8,900 bases of DNA. Source: CAZNNH01 sp964574335. Lineage in GTDB: Bacteria; Acidobacteriota; Vicinamibacteria; Fen-336. The notes beneath the pieces are model-generated. The model ran no database searches. It had not been told where the DNA came from and saw only the letters and a list, made by a program, of their open reading frames with translations. Below, one piece after another: positions 1 through 5,350 of this stretch. The stretch spans positions 1 through 8,900 of the forward strand of contig CAZNNH010000222.1 of assembly GCA_964574335.1 (NCBI GenBank). The letters run 5' to 3'. Numbering within the stretch: position 1 is the first letter of the stretch; the number at the start of each line of letters is the position of its first letter. The translations under genes were made by a program, and so were the position numbers.

Positions 1-2
1 GC

Positions 3-167
3 CTGGTGCACCCCGAGCTGATAGGCAGGAAGGTGCTCGAGTTCCTGGGAGGTCAGAAACCCGGGGTGAGCCCCAGCCCTCCCGAGCTCGGGCCGATGCC
101 CCGCCGGGTGGCGCGCCCCAGCGTCTCAGCGAGTCGTCGTAGAGCTCCGCGCGGTCCCGCTGCTTGA
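3..167 (+). CDS. Possible C-terminal end of a truncated plus-strand gene (5' end outside the window)
   Basis: This frame is open from the window edge to TGA at 165-167. Its first ~40 codons almost all end in G or C, as in the other genes here. The opening residues, LVHPELIGRKVLEFLGG, resemble the last helix of alpha/beta-hydrolase-type proteins, which often carry an HPE...FL pattern, but this is too short to name a family. The remaining residues (from about base 89) are read antisense through the peptidase-gene remnant at 89-168 and are rich in Arg, Pro and Ser. That part is probably not an original C-terminus: the gene may have lost its own stop, or it may end differently in a relative. No start is visible. 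Tentative. Confidence 0.35.
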   Translation: MVHPELIGRKVLEFLGGQKPGVSPSPPELGPMPRRVARPSVSASRRRAPRGPAA

Positions 168-168
168 C
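89..168. repeat. Degenerate direct repeat, copy A (copy B at 1204-1284)
   Basis: Copy A shares two exact blocks with copy B. A 17-base block, CGGGCCGATGCCCCGCC, lies at 89-105 and 1204-1220. An 18-base block, TCAGCGAGTCGTCGTAGA, lies at 126-143 and 1242-1259. The offset changes from 1115 to 1116, so there is one single-base indel between the blocks. After 143 the match continues with scattered differences to about 165. In copy B this segment is the 3' end and downstream hairpin of the S10 peptidase gene. The left edge of copy A falls inside a perfect 12-base palindrome, CCCGAGCTCGGG, at 81-92. Confidence 0.8.
121..165 (-). pseudogene. 3' remnant of a second S10 serine carboxypeptidase gene
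   Basis: Read on the minus strand, these bases give KQRDRAELYDDSLRR. The C-terminus of the intact peptidase encoded from 2769 to 1234 ends KRDLAKFYDDSLKR. Nine of the last 14 residues are identical and the two are colinear at the DNA level. The position of the intact gene's TGA stop (1234-1236) corresponds to TGG at 118-120, one base different, so the remnant reads through. Upstream of about 168 no further peptidase sequence (such as the catalytic-His region) is recognisable, and the body of such a gene would have to occupy what is now the barrel gene. I read it as the leftover of a tandem duplicate or a recombination scar. Confidence 0.7.
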
Positions 169-192
169 CTCAGGCGGCCCTCCAGATAGGTT
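164..192 (+). promoter_or_regulatory. Possible sigma-70-type promoter of the beta-barrel gene
   Basis: TTGACC at 164-169 (five of six matches to the -35 consensus) is followed by a 17-base spacer and TAGGTT at 187-192 (a TAnnnT -10). Transcription would begin near 199, giving a leader of about 50 bases before the GTG at 249. The -35 lies at the point where similarity to the peptidase remnant fades out. High-GC sequence gives few such matches by chance, but this is inspection only. Confidence 0.4.
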
Positions 193-234
193 CTCCGCGC
201 CACGCTGGAAAGCGCGCTCCGGGAGCCCCTACTC

Positions 235-242
235 GAGGAGGA
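235..242 (+). promoter_or_regulatory. Ribosome binding site deciding the GTG start at 249
   Basis: GAGGAGGA ends six bases before GTG 249. The ATG at 242 lies in another frame that stops after 11 codons, so it is not the start. The strong purine-rich site supports the GTG as initiator. Confidence 0.7.
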
Positions 243-248
243 TGCTGC

Positions 249-1160
249 GTGACGAATCGCTCGAACAACAACCGTAGGATCTGGGCCCAGCGCTCCCGAG
301 CCCTGGTGGGCGGCGTCGTGGCGCTCGCCTTGACCGCCTGCCCGACCCTGGTCGGGGCCGACGAGGGCCAGCCAGCAGGGCCACCCGACCAGGCCGGCGT
401 CTCCCCCAAGCGCCCCCGTTTCGGTGTGGGCTGGGACGAGGGCGTCGCGCTCCGGCTTCGTCTGGGCCCCCGCTGGGGCGTGGGCCTGCGCGTCAACCCC
501 GACCTCGTCGATGCCGACGAGAGCTGGATGGACGCCTACTCCTACACCGACGAGCCCGAGGAGGCACCGGGCACCGTCCCGGTGCCCGACCGCCGATGGC
601 GGTCCAGCTACGAATGGGAGTCCAACGCCGAAAGCGACCGGAAGACCTTCGCCATCTCCGGGATGCTCTACTACGACCGCGACTTCGGGCGCTGGTTCTC
701 GGCCGGCCCCTATCTGTCCCTCAACTACACCCGGCTGACTCGCGATGCCACGGAACGCTTTCACTACCGGTCGAGCTGGGAGGGCCCCACACCCCGGGAC
801 TCCGGCGAGAACGAGGAGTGGGCGGAGCTCACCAGCCGCTACTGGGAGCGCAACGTCGGCGTCGAGCTGGGCGCGCGCCCCGTGCTGAAGCTCCACGAGC
901 ACCTCGCCCTGGAGACGCGCTTCGGGGTGGAGTGGCTCTTCACCAAGTGGACCGAGGAGGGCGAGCAGACCGGCAACTGGGGTGTCATGCCGGTCGAACC
1001 GCCCACCGAGGTTCCGCCCCCGCCCGTGGTCGCCGAGACGGCGACCGGACTCGGCACGAGCGAGTCCAGGTTCGAAAGGAGCGGCTCCTCGGACCGGTTC
1101 CGCGCCGTCGGTGACCGGATCCTCTCGGAGTTCCAGATCCGGCTGATCGTGTACTTCTAG
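249..1160 (+). CDS. Exported outer-membrane beta-barrel-like protein, unrecognised family
   Basis: This is a 303-residue protein of unknown function. Residues 1-37 form an export signal: Arg-rich start, hydrophobic stretch ALVGGVVALALTA, then either signal peptidase I cleavage after VGA37 or a lipoprotein cleavage at LTAC (Cys31), since that motif also fits a lipobox. The mature part alternates short amphipathic strands rich in Tyr, Trp and Arg with acidic loops (for example 88-110 and 180-192). A Pro-rich loop lies at about 248-260. It ends in an alternating strand, EFQIRLIVYF, with a terminal Phe, the typical C-terminal signal recognised by the BAM complex. These points suggest an outer-membrane barrel of about 8-10 strands, but no named family is evident. 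The gene stands alone, converges on the S10 peptidase gene, and is bracketed by the repeat copies. Its codon use matches its neighbours. Confidence 0.75.
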   Translation: MTNRSNNNRRIWAQRSRALVGGVVALALTACPTLVGADEGQPAGPPDQAGVSPKRPRFGVGWDEGVALRLRLGPRWGVGLRVNPDLVDADESWMDAYSYTDEPEEAPGTVPVPDRRWRSSYEWESNAESDRKTFAISGMLYYDRDFGRWFSAGPYLSLNYTRLTRDATERFHYRSSWEGPTPRDSGENEEWAELTSRYWERNVGVELGARPVLKLHEHLALETRFGVEWLFTKWTEEGEQTGNWGVMPVEPPTEVPPPPVVAETATGLGTSESRFERSGSSDRFRAVGDRILSEFQIRLIVYF

Positions 1161-1200
1161 TCCGTCGCTCCGCGCCGGCGGAAGTGGAAGCGGGCCCCCC

Positions 1201-1225
1201 CGTCGGGCCGATGCCCCGCCCGGCG
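1201..1225. terminator. Hairpin between convergent genes, possible bidirectional terminator
   Basis: CGTCGGGC (1201-1208) pairs with GCCCGGCG (1218-1225) over eight base pairs with one G-T wobble and a nine-base loop. It lies 40 bases after the barrel stop and just after the peptidase stop on the other strand, where a shared terminator is expected. Neither strand has a U tract, so it is not a classical intrinsic terminator. Most of it falls inside repeat copy B. Confidence 0.4.
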
Positions 1226-1284
1226 AGGGCGCCTCAGCGCTTCAGCGAGTCGTCGTAGAACTTCGCGAGATCCCTCTTCATCTG
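1204..1284. repeat. Direct repeat, copy B (3' end of the S10 peptidase gene and downstream bases)
   Basis: This is the intact counterpart of copy A (89-168), covering the last ~16 codons of the peptidase gene, its TGA and about 30 bases downstream. It includes the same 17-base and 18-base exact blocks described for copy A. The copies are direct repeats about 1.1 kb apart. Confidence 0.8.
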
Positions 1285-2769
1285 CCGTCGCGAGTCGGGG
1301 TGCACGTAGATCATGTGCCCCGACGGGTAGTAGCCCCACACCAGGTTCTTCTCCAGCTCCGGCTCCAGGCCCATGTGGCTCACCGAGTACTCCGTCTCGA
1401 GAAACGGGCACGCGAAGTCGAACCAGCCGTTGGCCAGGAAGATGCGGAGGTGCGGGTTGGCCGACATGGCCTGCCGCAGGTCCTCGGCCACGTCGGGCAT
1501 GGGGGCGGGCCGGCGGCCGCCGCCGTGCCGGTTGTCCCAGTCCTTACCGACCTCCGCGTAGTTGGTCGGCCGGTAGAGGTCGTCGGTCGTGAAGCCCAGC
1601 GTATCGCGCACGTACGCGTTGACCGAGGTGACGAACGCGGCGGCGAAGGCGTCGTCCGCCGCATCCGACTCGGGTCGCTCGCCGGCCGCGTCGTGGTCGA
1701 TGCCGAGGAAGCGCGAGTCGAGCCGGCCCACCGTGCGGCGCTGGCCACGCAGCAGCTCCTTCTCGAAGCGTGACGGCGCGATGCGCAGGTTGGCCTGGCG
1801 CAGGAAGTCCTCGGGCATCGCGGTCAGCCGATGGAGCGTGGCGGCCACGGCGTCGCGCTCCGCCGCGCCGAGGTGGCTCCCCTGGGCGAGCGCGTGGAGA
1901 TAGTCGCCGAGCGCGAAACGGCGCGCCTCGTCGAGCAGCGGCTCGAGCTTCTCGGGCCTGGGCGAGAGCTTGCCGTGGTACCAGGCGGTCGCCGTCATCG
2001 TCGGCAGGTAGAGGGCGTAGGGCAGGTCGTTCGAGAACGGCGGCCCGTTGAAGTCGTCCCAGGCGTTCAGGTACGAGGAGACCATCACGGCGCCGTTGAA
2101 CGCGATTCCCTTCTCGTCGAGATGGCGCAGGAGGCCGGCGGCGCGTGTCGTGCCGTACGACTCGCCGAGCAGGAACTTGGGGGAGCCCCAACGCTTGTTC
2201 TGCGAGAGCCAGCGCTCGATGAACTGAGAGAACGCCGCGATGTCGGGGTCGGTGCCGTAGAAGTCCGTCCCCTCGCCCTTGGCGAGGACGCGCGAGAAGC
2301 CGGTCCCGATCGCGTCGATGAACACGAGGTCGGTCTTGTCCAGCAGCGTGTCCTCGTTCTCCACGACCGCGTAGGGGGGCGGGGGCGTCGGTGCGCCGTC
2401 GGTCGTCTCCACGCGTATCGGCCCGAACGAGGCCATGTGCAGCCACAGCGTCGAGGAGCCGGGACCGCCGTTGAAGCAGAAGGTCACCGGGCGGGCGTTC
2501 GGGTCCGTAACGCCGTCGAGCGTGTAGGCGGCGAAGAACATGCGGCCGATCGACTCGTCCTTGTCGTTCTTCAGGTCGATCGTCGCCGCGGTCGCGGTGT
2601 AGGCGAGCGCGCGTCCCTCCACGGTGACCCTGCGATGCGTCACGGCCGCCGCCGGCGCCGGCTTGTCGGTCTTCTCGGCGTTCTTCTCCTCGGCCGTGCC
2701 GGACTCCACGGCGCGGGCCAGCGTCGTCGCGCCGAGAAGGGCGGCCAGGGTCCACACTGCGAGCTTCAT
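1234..2769 (-). CDS. Secreted S10-family serine carboxypeptidase-like peptidase
   Basis: This 511-residue protein belongs to peptidase family S10 (alpha/beta-hydrolase fold), whose members remove C-terminal residues from peptides. Residues 1-20, MKLAVWTLAALLGATTLARA, are a signal peptide with an ARA cleavage site, so it should act in the periplasm or outside the cell. Family landmarks occur in order: FNGGPGSS at 99-106 (oxyanion region), DAIGTGFS at 152-159, GESYG with catalytic Ser204, NGWFDFACP with catalytic Asp451, and SGHM with catalytic His485. The full triad is present and the length is normal for bacterial members. The start is the ATG at 2769, with GGAGGT seven bases upstream; a TTG five codons earlier is less likely. 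It is monocistronic with its own promoter. Its 3' end is duplicated as a remnant near base 121. Substrate is unknown; nutrient peptide scavenging is a guess from the family. Confidence 0.92.
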   Translation of the reverse strand: MKLAVWTLAALLGATTLARAVESGTAEEKNAEKTDKPAPAAAVTHRRVTVEGRALAYTATAATIDLKNDKDESIGRMFFAAYTLDGVTDPNARPVTFCFNGGPGSSTLWLHMASFGPIRVETTDGAPTPPPPYAVVENEDTLLDKTDLVFIDAIGTGFSRVLAKGEGTDFYGTDPDIAAFSQFIERWLSQNKRWGSPKFLLGESYGTTRAAGLLRHLDEKGIAFNGAVMVSSYLNAWDDFNGPPFSNDLPYALYLPTMTATAWYHGKLSPRPEKLEPLLDEARRFALGDYLHALAQGSHLGAAERDAVAATLHRLTAMPEDFLRQANLRIAPSRFEKELLRGQRRTVGRLDSRFLGIDHDAAGERPESDAADDAFAAAFVTSVNAYVRDTLGFTTDDLYRPTNYAEVGKDWDNRHGGGRRPAPMPDVAEDLRQAMSANPHLRIFLANGWFDFACPFLETEYSVSHMGLEPELEKNLVWGYYPSGHMIYVHPDSRRQMKRDLAKFYDDSLKR

Positions 2770-2776
2770 CGCTGAC

Positions 2777-2782
2777 ACCTCC
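2777..2782 (-). promoter_or_regulatory. Ribosome binding site of the S10 peptidase
   Basis: GGAGGT on the minus strand ends seven bases before ATG 2769. It overlaps the region just before the alternative TTG at 2784, so it selects the ATG as the start. Confidence 0.75.
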
Positions 2783-2784
2783 AA

Positions 2785-2802
2785 GCCCCTCGCGAGCGGG
2801 GC
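2785..2802 (-). promoter_or_regulatory. Hairpin just upstream of the peptidase ribosome binding site
   Basis: On the minus strand GCCCC (2802-2798) pairs with GGGGC (2789-2785), with the self-complementary CTCGCGAG partly inside. It ends two bases before the GGAGGT site. It could stabilise the leader or affect ribosome access. No known riboswitch or attenuator is recognised. Confidence 0.3.
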
Positions 2803-2887
2803 ACTATGGGATCTCGAGGCGGCTCGCCGCGCAGCGGATCTCCTCGCCCGCGACCTGCGGGCTCACGTCGAGGGACACCTCGGAGCG

Positions 2888-2917
2888 TTGGTAGTACGAG
2901 GGCCGTGCGAGTGTCAA
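2888..2917 (-). promoter_or_regulatory. Probable sigma-70-type promoter of the S10 peptidase
   Basis: A perfect -35 hexamer, TTGACA, occupies 2917-2912 on the minus strand. The -10 is less certain: TACCAA (2893-2888) after an 18-base spacer, or TACTAC (2896-2891) after 15. Transcription would start near 2881, leaving a leader of about 110 bases that includes the hairpin at 2785-2802. Confidence 0.45.
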
Positions 2918-3141
2918 CCCCGTCGCTCGGTCGTGTAGAGAGCACATGATCGGTCCGCTCTTGGGAGCAAATGGAATGTCCGTTTCTCATACCGAGGTGG
3001 GAGGAGATTGGCCAGCGTAGGGGGTGGCCGATGCTCTGCCCGCCAGCGGCTGTGGAGCGGGCGATTTGAACCTCTTGCCCTCCAGATTCGTCTCAGGAAG
3101 CAGCGGGCTCCGGTCTGCCCCAGATTCCGAGGGGGGTCGCC
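2918..3141. other. Intergenic region between divergent genes, no gene seen
   Basis: No frame here has a convincing start, domain or codon bias. One structure is visible: GCCCGC (3038-3043) and GCGGGC (3057-3062) form a six-base-pair stem with a 13-base loop, which would lie in the leader of the small plus-strand gene. The stretch is locally less GC-rich around 2940-2995, as expected for promoters, but I see no clear -35/-10 pair for the plus strand. A T-loop-like TTCAAAT on the minus strand near 3065 does not belong to a tRNA. Confidence 0.4.
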
Positions 3142-3288
3142 ATGTCGTTCATCAGCAAGCTGTTCTCGGGGAACAAGGCACAGCGGCCCCGGATCCGGAT
3201 CTGCGTCGAGTGCGGCATGCCCGTCGCCGAGCACAAGGACTGGTGCAGCATCTACCGAACGCTGCGGGAACAGGCCGCCGCCAAGTAG
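3142..3288 (+). CDS. 48-residue protein with CxxC...HxxxC zinc-site pattern, function unknown
   Basis: An ATG at 3142, preceded by the G-rich Shine-Dalgarno-like GAGGGGGG (about 3128-3136), opens a 48-codon frame ending in TAG. Nearly all third positions are G or C, which supports real coding. The N-terminus, MSFISKLFSGNK, is a short amphipathic segment. It is followed by basic residues and then CVECGMPVAEHKDWC, giving Cys21-x2-Cys24-x6-His31-x3-Cys35. Three Cys and one His with this spacing suggest a single zinc (or other metal) ribbon. The tail, YRTLREQAAAK, is a probable helix. I do not recognise a named family. The gene is alone on its strand, between the divergent peptidase and the convergent SGNH hydrolase. 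It could be a small regulator, an adaptor binding nucleic acid or protein, or a metal-binding peptide; the sequence does not decide. Confidence 0.65.
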   Translation: MSFISKLFSGNKAQRPRIRICVECGMPVAEHKDWCSIYRTLREQAAAK

Positions 3289-3315
3289 GCCGCGCCCTTC
3301 CCGCTTCCTGCCCGT

Positions 3316-3331
3316 CCGCCCTGCCGGGTGG
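3316..3331. terminator. Short GC hairpin downstream of the small gene
   Basis: CCGCCC (3316-3321) pairs with GGGTGG (3326-3331) around a TGCC tetraloop, with one G-T pair. It starts 28 bases after the stop of the 48-residue gene and lies before the convergent SGNH gene end. There is no U tract, so termination is only a suggestion from position. Confidence 0.25.
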
Positions 3332-3407
3332 CGTGGGAGAGGATCCAGACCGTAGCGCAGCCCCGTCCGGGAGAGGCGCCAAGGCCGAGGGTCCACCCCG
3401 CGGAGCC

Positions 3408-4511
3408 TCAGGGGACGGCCAGGAGGGAGACCCTCGGGAGGAGCCCTTCCTGACTCAGCAGTGGGAGCAGTGCCTGCGAGAACACGTCCTGCCCGTCCAT
3501 GTTCCAGTGCCCGTCGGAGACGAACAGTTGCCGCTCCGCGCAAGCCCGGGCCAGCTCGGGATTGGCGTCCAGGACCTTCAGGCCTCGCGCCCTCAGCTTC
3601 TCGATGAACGGGGCCGCGAGGTTGACCGTGCGGCCGTGGAAGCCGGCGCAGCTCTCTTCCCGGTCGAGCACCGGTGCGATGTAGAACCTGGAGTCCACGC
3701 GTTTCGCGAGCGCGTCGAGGATGGATGCCTGCGCGTCCGCCAGCGAGGTGTCGCGCGGGTCCACGCTCGCGTCGTGCTGACGGAAGAAGAACAACCGGTC
3801 CCCAACCCGCTCGGCCCAGGGAGCACGGTCGCACTCGGCCCTCATGTAGCGGGCAACGCCCTCCTCGCCGAAGGCGCCTCCGAGGGCCAGGCGCGAGGCT
3901 CGATAGAGCGCAGAGTGCCGCTGCAGCGCGTGGGTCATCCTCGCCCACGGCCGGTCGAGGCCCGGGCGAACCTGGAAGCAGGGCCAGTAGCTGGGCCGCG
4001 CAGGATCGGAGTAGTGGTCGAGGCGGGCGGGCTCGTAGAACGAGCGGTCAGGGCCGAGGCTCGCCCAGACGGCCTCGTCCGCGAAGTCGTTGCCGATGAA
4101 GAGAACCACGACGATCGGCACGTCGATACCCGCGCGACGGACGGCGTCACTCATCAGCCAGTACTGGCTCGGACAAGCCCCGTTCGCTCCCAAGCCCCCG
4201 ATGCGGCGGCCCGTCAGCTGCCGAAGCGTGGAGATGAAGCCTCGGGGCTGGAGGCCGCTCAACACGAACGAGTCGCCGACGAACACCAGCTCCGGAGCGC
4301 CCTGACGCAGGTCTTCCACACTCTGCTCGAGCCAACCGGAAGGCAGGCCAGTCTGGCGCGAGTAGCCGGAGGCGCCCGGGACCAGCCAGGGGACCGCCCA
4401 GCGCAGCGCCGCTTCGGCCCCGAGCGTCGAGAGGACGAGGAAGATCAGGCCGAGCGTCGCGTTCGTCAGCCGCTCGCGGCCCGGCGTCGCTGCGCCACCT
4501 GTCGCGCTCAC
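3408..4511 (-). CDS. Membrane-anchored SGNH/GDSL-type hydrolase
   Basis: The 367-residue product has one N-terminal membrane segment (about 18-42, around GLIFLVLSTLGAEAALRWAV), then an extracytoplasmic SGNH domain. Block I is FVGDSFVLSG with nucleophile Ser81. A block II-like glycine lies in GANGACPSQY (about 108-117), block III is FIGND with Asn141, and block V is VSDGHWN with Asp333 and His335. The trailing HWN resembles the SGNH domains of AlgJ/AlgX-like O-acetylating or deacetylating enzymes. A role in esterifying or de-esterifying cell-surface glycans or lipids is inferred from that family. The frame is open upstream to an ATG at 4610, but codons between 4610 and 4512 have much poorer third-position G/C and no Shine-Dalgarno. 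I therefore prefer GTG 4511, which lies seven bases after a -10-like element. ATG 4550 is the other option. Isolated gene; partner and substrate unknown. Confidence 0.8.
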   Translation of the reverse strand: MSATGGAATPGRERLTNATLGLIFLVLSTLGAEAALRWAVPWLVPGASGYSRQTGLPSGWLEQSVEDLRQGAPELVFVGDSFVLSGLQPRGFISTLRQLTGRRIGGLGANGACPSQYWLMSDAVRRAGIDVPIVVVLFIGNDFADEAVWASLGPDRSFYEPARLDHYSDPARPSYWPCFQVRPGLDRPWARMTHALQRHSALYRASRLALGGAFGEEGVARYMRAECDRAPWAERVGDRLFFFRQHDASVDPRDTSLADAQASILDALAKRVDSRFYIAPVLDREESCAGFHGRTVNLAAPFIEKLRARGLKVLDANPELARACAERQLFVSDGHWNMDGQDVFSQALLPLLSQEGLLPRVSLLAVP

Positions 4512-4518
4512 GACGCAA

Positions 4519-4547
4519 CAGATACGCCCGTTTCGGGACGCCGTCAA
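4519..4547 (-). promoter_or_regulatory. Possible promoter giving a leaderless SGNH hydrolase mRNA
   Basis: On the minus strand TTGACG (4547-4542) is followed by exactly 17 bases and TATCTG (4524-4519). Seven bases later is the GTG at 4511, so transcription would begin at or next to the start codon. The gene lacks a Shine-Dalgarno sequence, which fits leaderless translation. The -10 matches the consensus poorly after its first three bases. Confidence 0.35.
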
Positions 4548-4842
4548 CATTGCCAAGGTGACGTCCGGCCTACAACCGGACCAACTCGTCCACGGCACGT
4601 CCAAGGACATCGTCGATCCCGCCAGGAGGGTCGGCCACGACTCACATGACTCGGGCCCCAGACACCGCGCCGACCGGCCAGGAGCTCAGGACGCCGGCCG
4701 GGGGGCCGGTCGAGGGACCAGACCTCGGAGGCCAGGGCCCAGCCGCGGGCACCGGAGGAGTCTTGGACCCTCAGGTAGTCGCCGCTCTGGTCCAGGATGG
4801 GCAGCAGCTTCTGCAGGGCGTGAACTGAGCCGGCGCGGACAT
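4544..4842 (-). pseudogene. Broken small gene with the C-terminal half of a bacterial SH3 domain
   Basis: From 4825 down to 4709 the minus strand reads in one frame as a segment containing LLPILDQSGDYLRVQDSSG and then ARGWALASEVWSLD. This matches the second half of bacterial SH3 domains, with the usual GxWxkVr...GxxGWv pattern. About nine in ten codons there end in G or C, so it has been under coding selection. The frame continues, less convincingly, to TGA at 4544-4546. It has no ATG, GTG or TTG start: an in-frame stop lies at 4859-4861. A good start exists in another frame: ATG at 4842 overlaps the TGA of the hydrolase-family gene (TGATG), but that frame ends after 23 codons. A single frameshift near 4820-4830 would join them. 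Either an indel (real or from sequencing) has broken a translationally coupled gene, or this is a fragment. The N-terminal half of the SH3 domain is missing. Confidence 0.5.
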
Positions 4843-5336
4843 CAGGCCTTCGTTCCGTTCAGACGGTAGCGGAAGTCGCAGCGGTCGCCGCCCTCCATGA
4901 GGGTCTGGGTGCGCTCCAGTCGGAGCTCGGGGTGGAAGCCCCGGGCGTGGGGCTCGTCGCGGCAGCAGGACATCGCCACGCCGAGCTCCTCGAGCCCCAG
5001 CTCCTTGTACCTCTCGTAGTAGGGGCAGCGGGTGACGTCGAAGAAGAAGGTCGAGTCCGTCTGCTCGATGACGTTCATCTCCAGGACGCCGCCCTCGCCC
5101 CAGCTCACCACCTCCTCGACCAGCTCCGGGATGCCGTTGCCTCCGCGGGCCGCATAGGAGCTGCGTCCCCGCTGGAAGGCCTCCTGCTCGTTGACCTCCC
5201 GCAGCAGCTCCAGGGCCTCCTTCCGGCCCAGCTTCCGAACCAGCGCCCGCATGAGGGGGGCGAGGGCCTGCGCCTCGATCGCCCTTCTCTGGATGCGGTC
5301 GAGCGTCACGGCTCCTGGTTCCGGTCCCGGGCTCAT
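4842..5336 (-). CDS. L-2-amino-thiazoline-4-carboxylic acid hydrolase family protein
   Basis: The 164-residue protein fits the ATC hydrolase family (Pfam type PF14196). Its founder in Pseudomonas opens the thiazoline ring of L-2-amino-thiazoline-4-carboxylate to N-carbamoyl-L-cysteine on the way to L-cysteine. An N-terminal helical part (12-60) includes LVRKLGRKEALELLREVNEQ. It is followed by the family's conserved core: FFFDVTRCPYYERYKELGL (97-115, Cys104), VAMSCCRDEPHARGFHP (120-136, Cys124-Cys125, Asp127), and LERTQTLMEGGDRCDFRYR (140-158, Cys153). No signal peptide or membrane segment is present, so it is cytoplasmic. The start is ATG 5336 with AAGGAG six bases upstream; an ATG 13 codons earlier has no such site. 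No genes of the thiazoline pathway are nearby, and most family members have no tested substrate, so the reaction is uncertain. The broken SH3-like gene follows at its stop. Confidence 0.85.
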   Translation of the reverse strand: MSPGPEPGAVTLDRIQRRAIEAQALAPLMRALVRKLGRKEALELLREVNEQEAFQRGRSSYAARGGNGIPELVEEVVSWGEGGVLEMNVIEQTDSTFFFDVTRCPYYERYKELGLEELGVAMSCCRDEPHARGFHPELRLERTQTLMEGGDRCDFRYRLNGTKA

Positions 5337-5342
5337 CGGTGT

Positions 5343-5350
5343 CTCCTTCC
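5343..5350 (-). promoter_or_regulatory. Ribosome binding site deciding the start at 5336
   Basis: GGAAGGAG on the minus strand ends six bases before ATG 5336. It lies within the coding frame that would follow the earlier ATG at 5375, which argues against that longer form. Confidence 0.75.

Noticed and set aside
1544..2755. A 403-codon minus-strand open frame
   Set aside because: It overlaps the S10 peptidase in another frame, is extremely Arg-rich and has no domain; the S10 frame carries all catalytic motifs.
3038..3110. Possible tRNA on the minus strand, from a TTCAAAT T-loop-like motif near 3065
   Set aside because: The bases flanking the loop do not form a T stem (three of five pairs fail), no matching acceptor strand exists upstream, and there is no anticodon arm.
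3024..4649. A 541-codon plus-strand open frame
   Set aside because: It is an antisense shadow of the SGNH hydrolase gene and covers the 48-residue gene in another frame. Its composition (Arg, Gly, Pro, Glu repeats) is typical of high-GC shadows.
4646..4828. A 60-codon plus-strand frame
   Set aside because: It is antisense to the SH3-like stretch, which has the better codon bias and a recognisable domain pattern.
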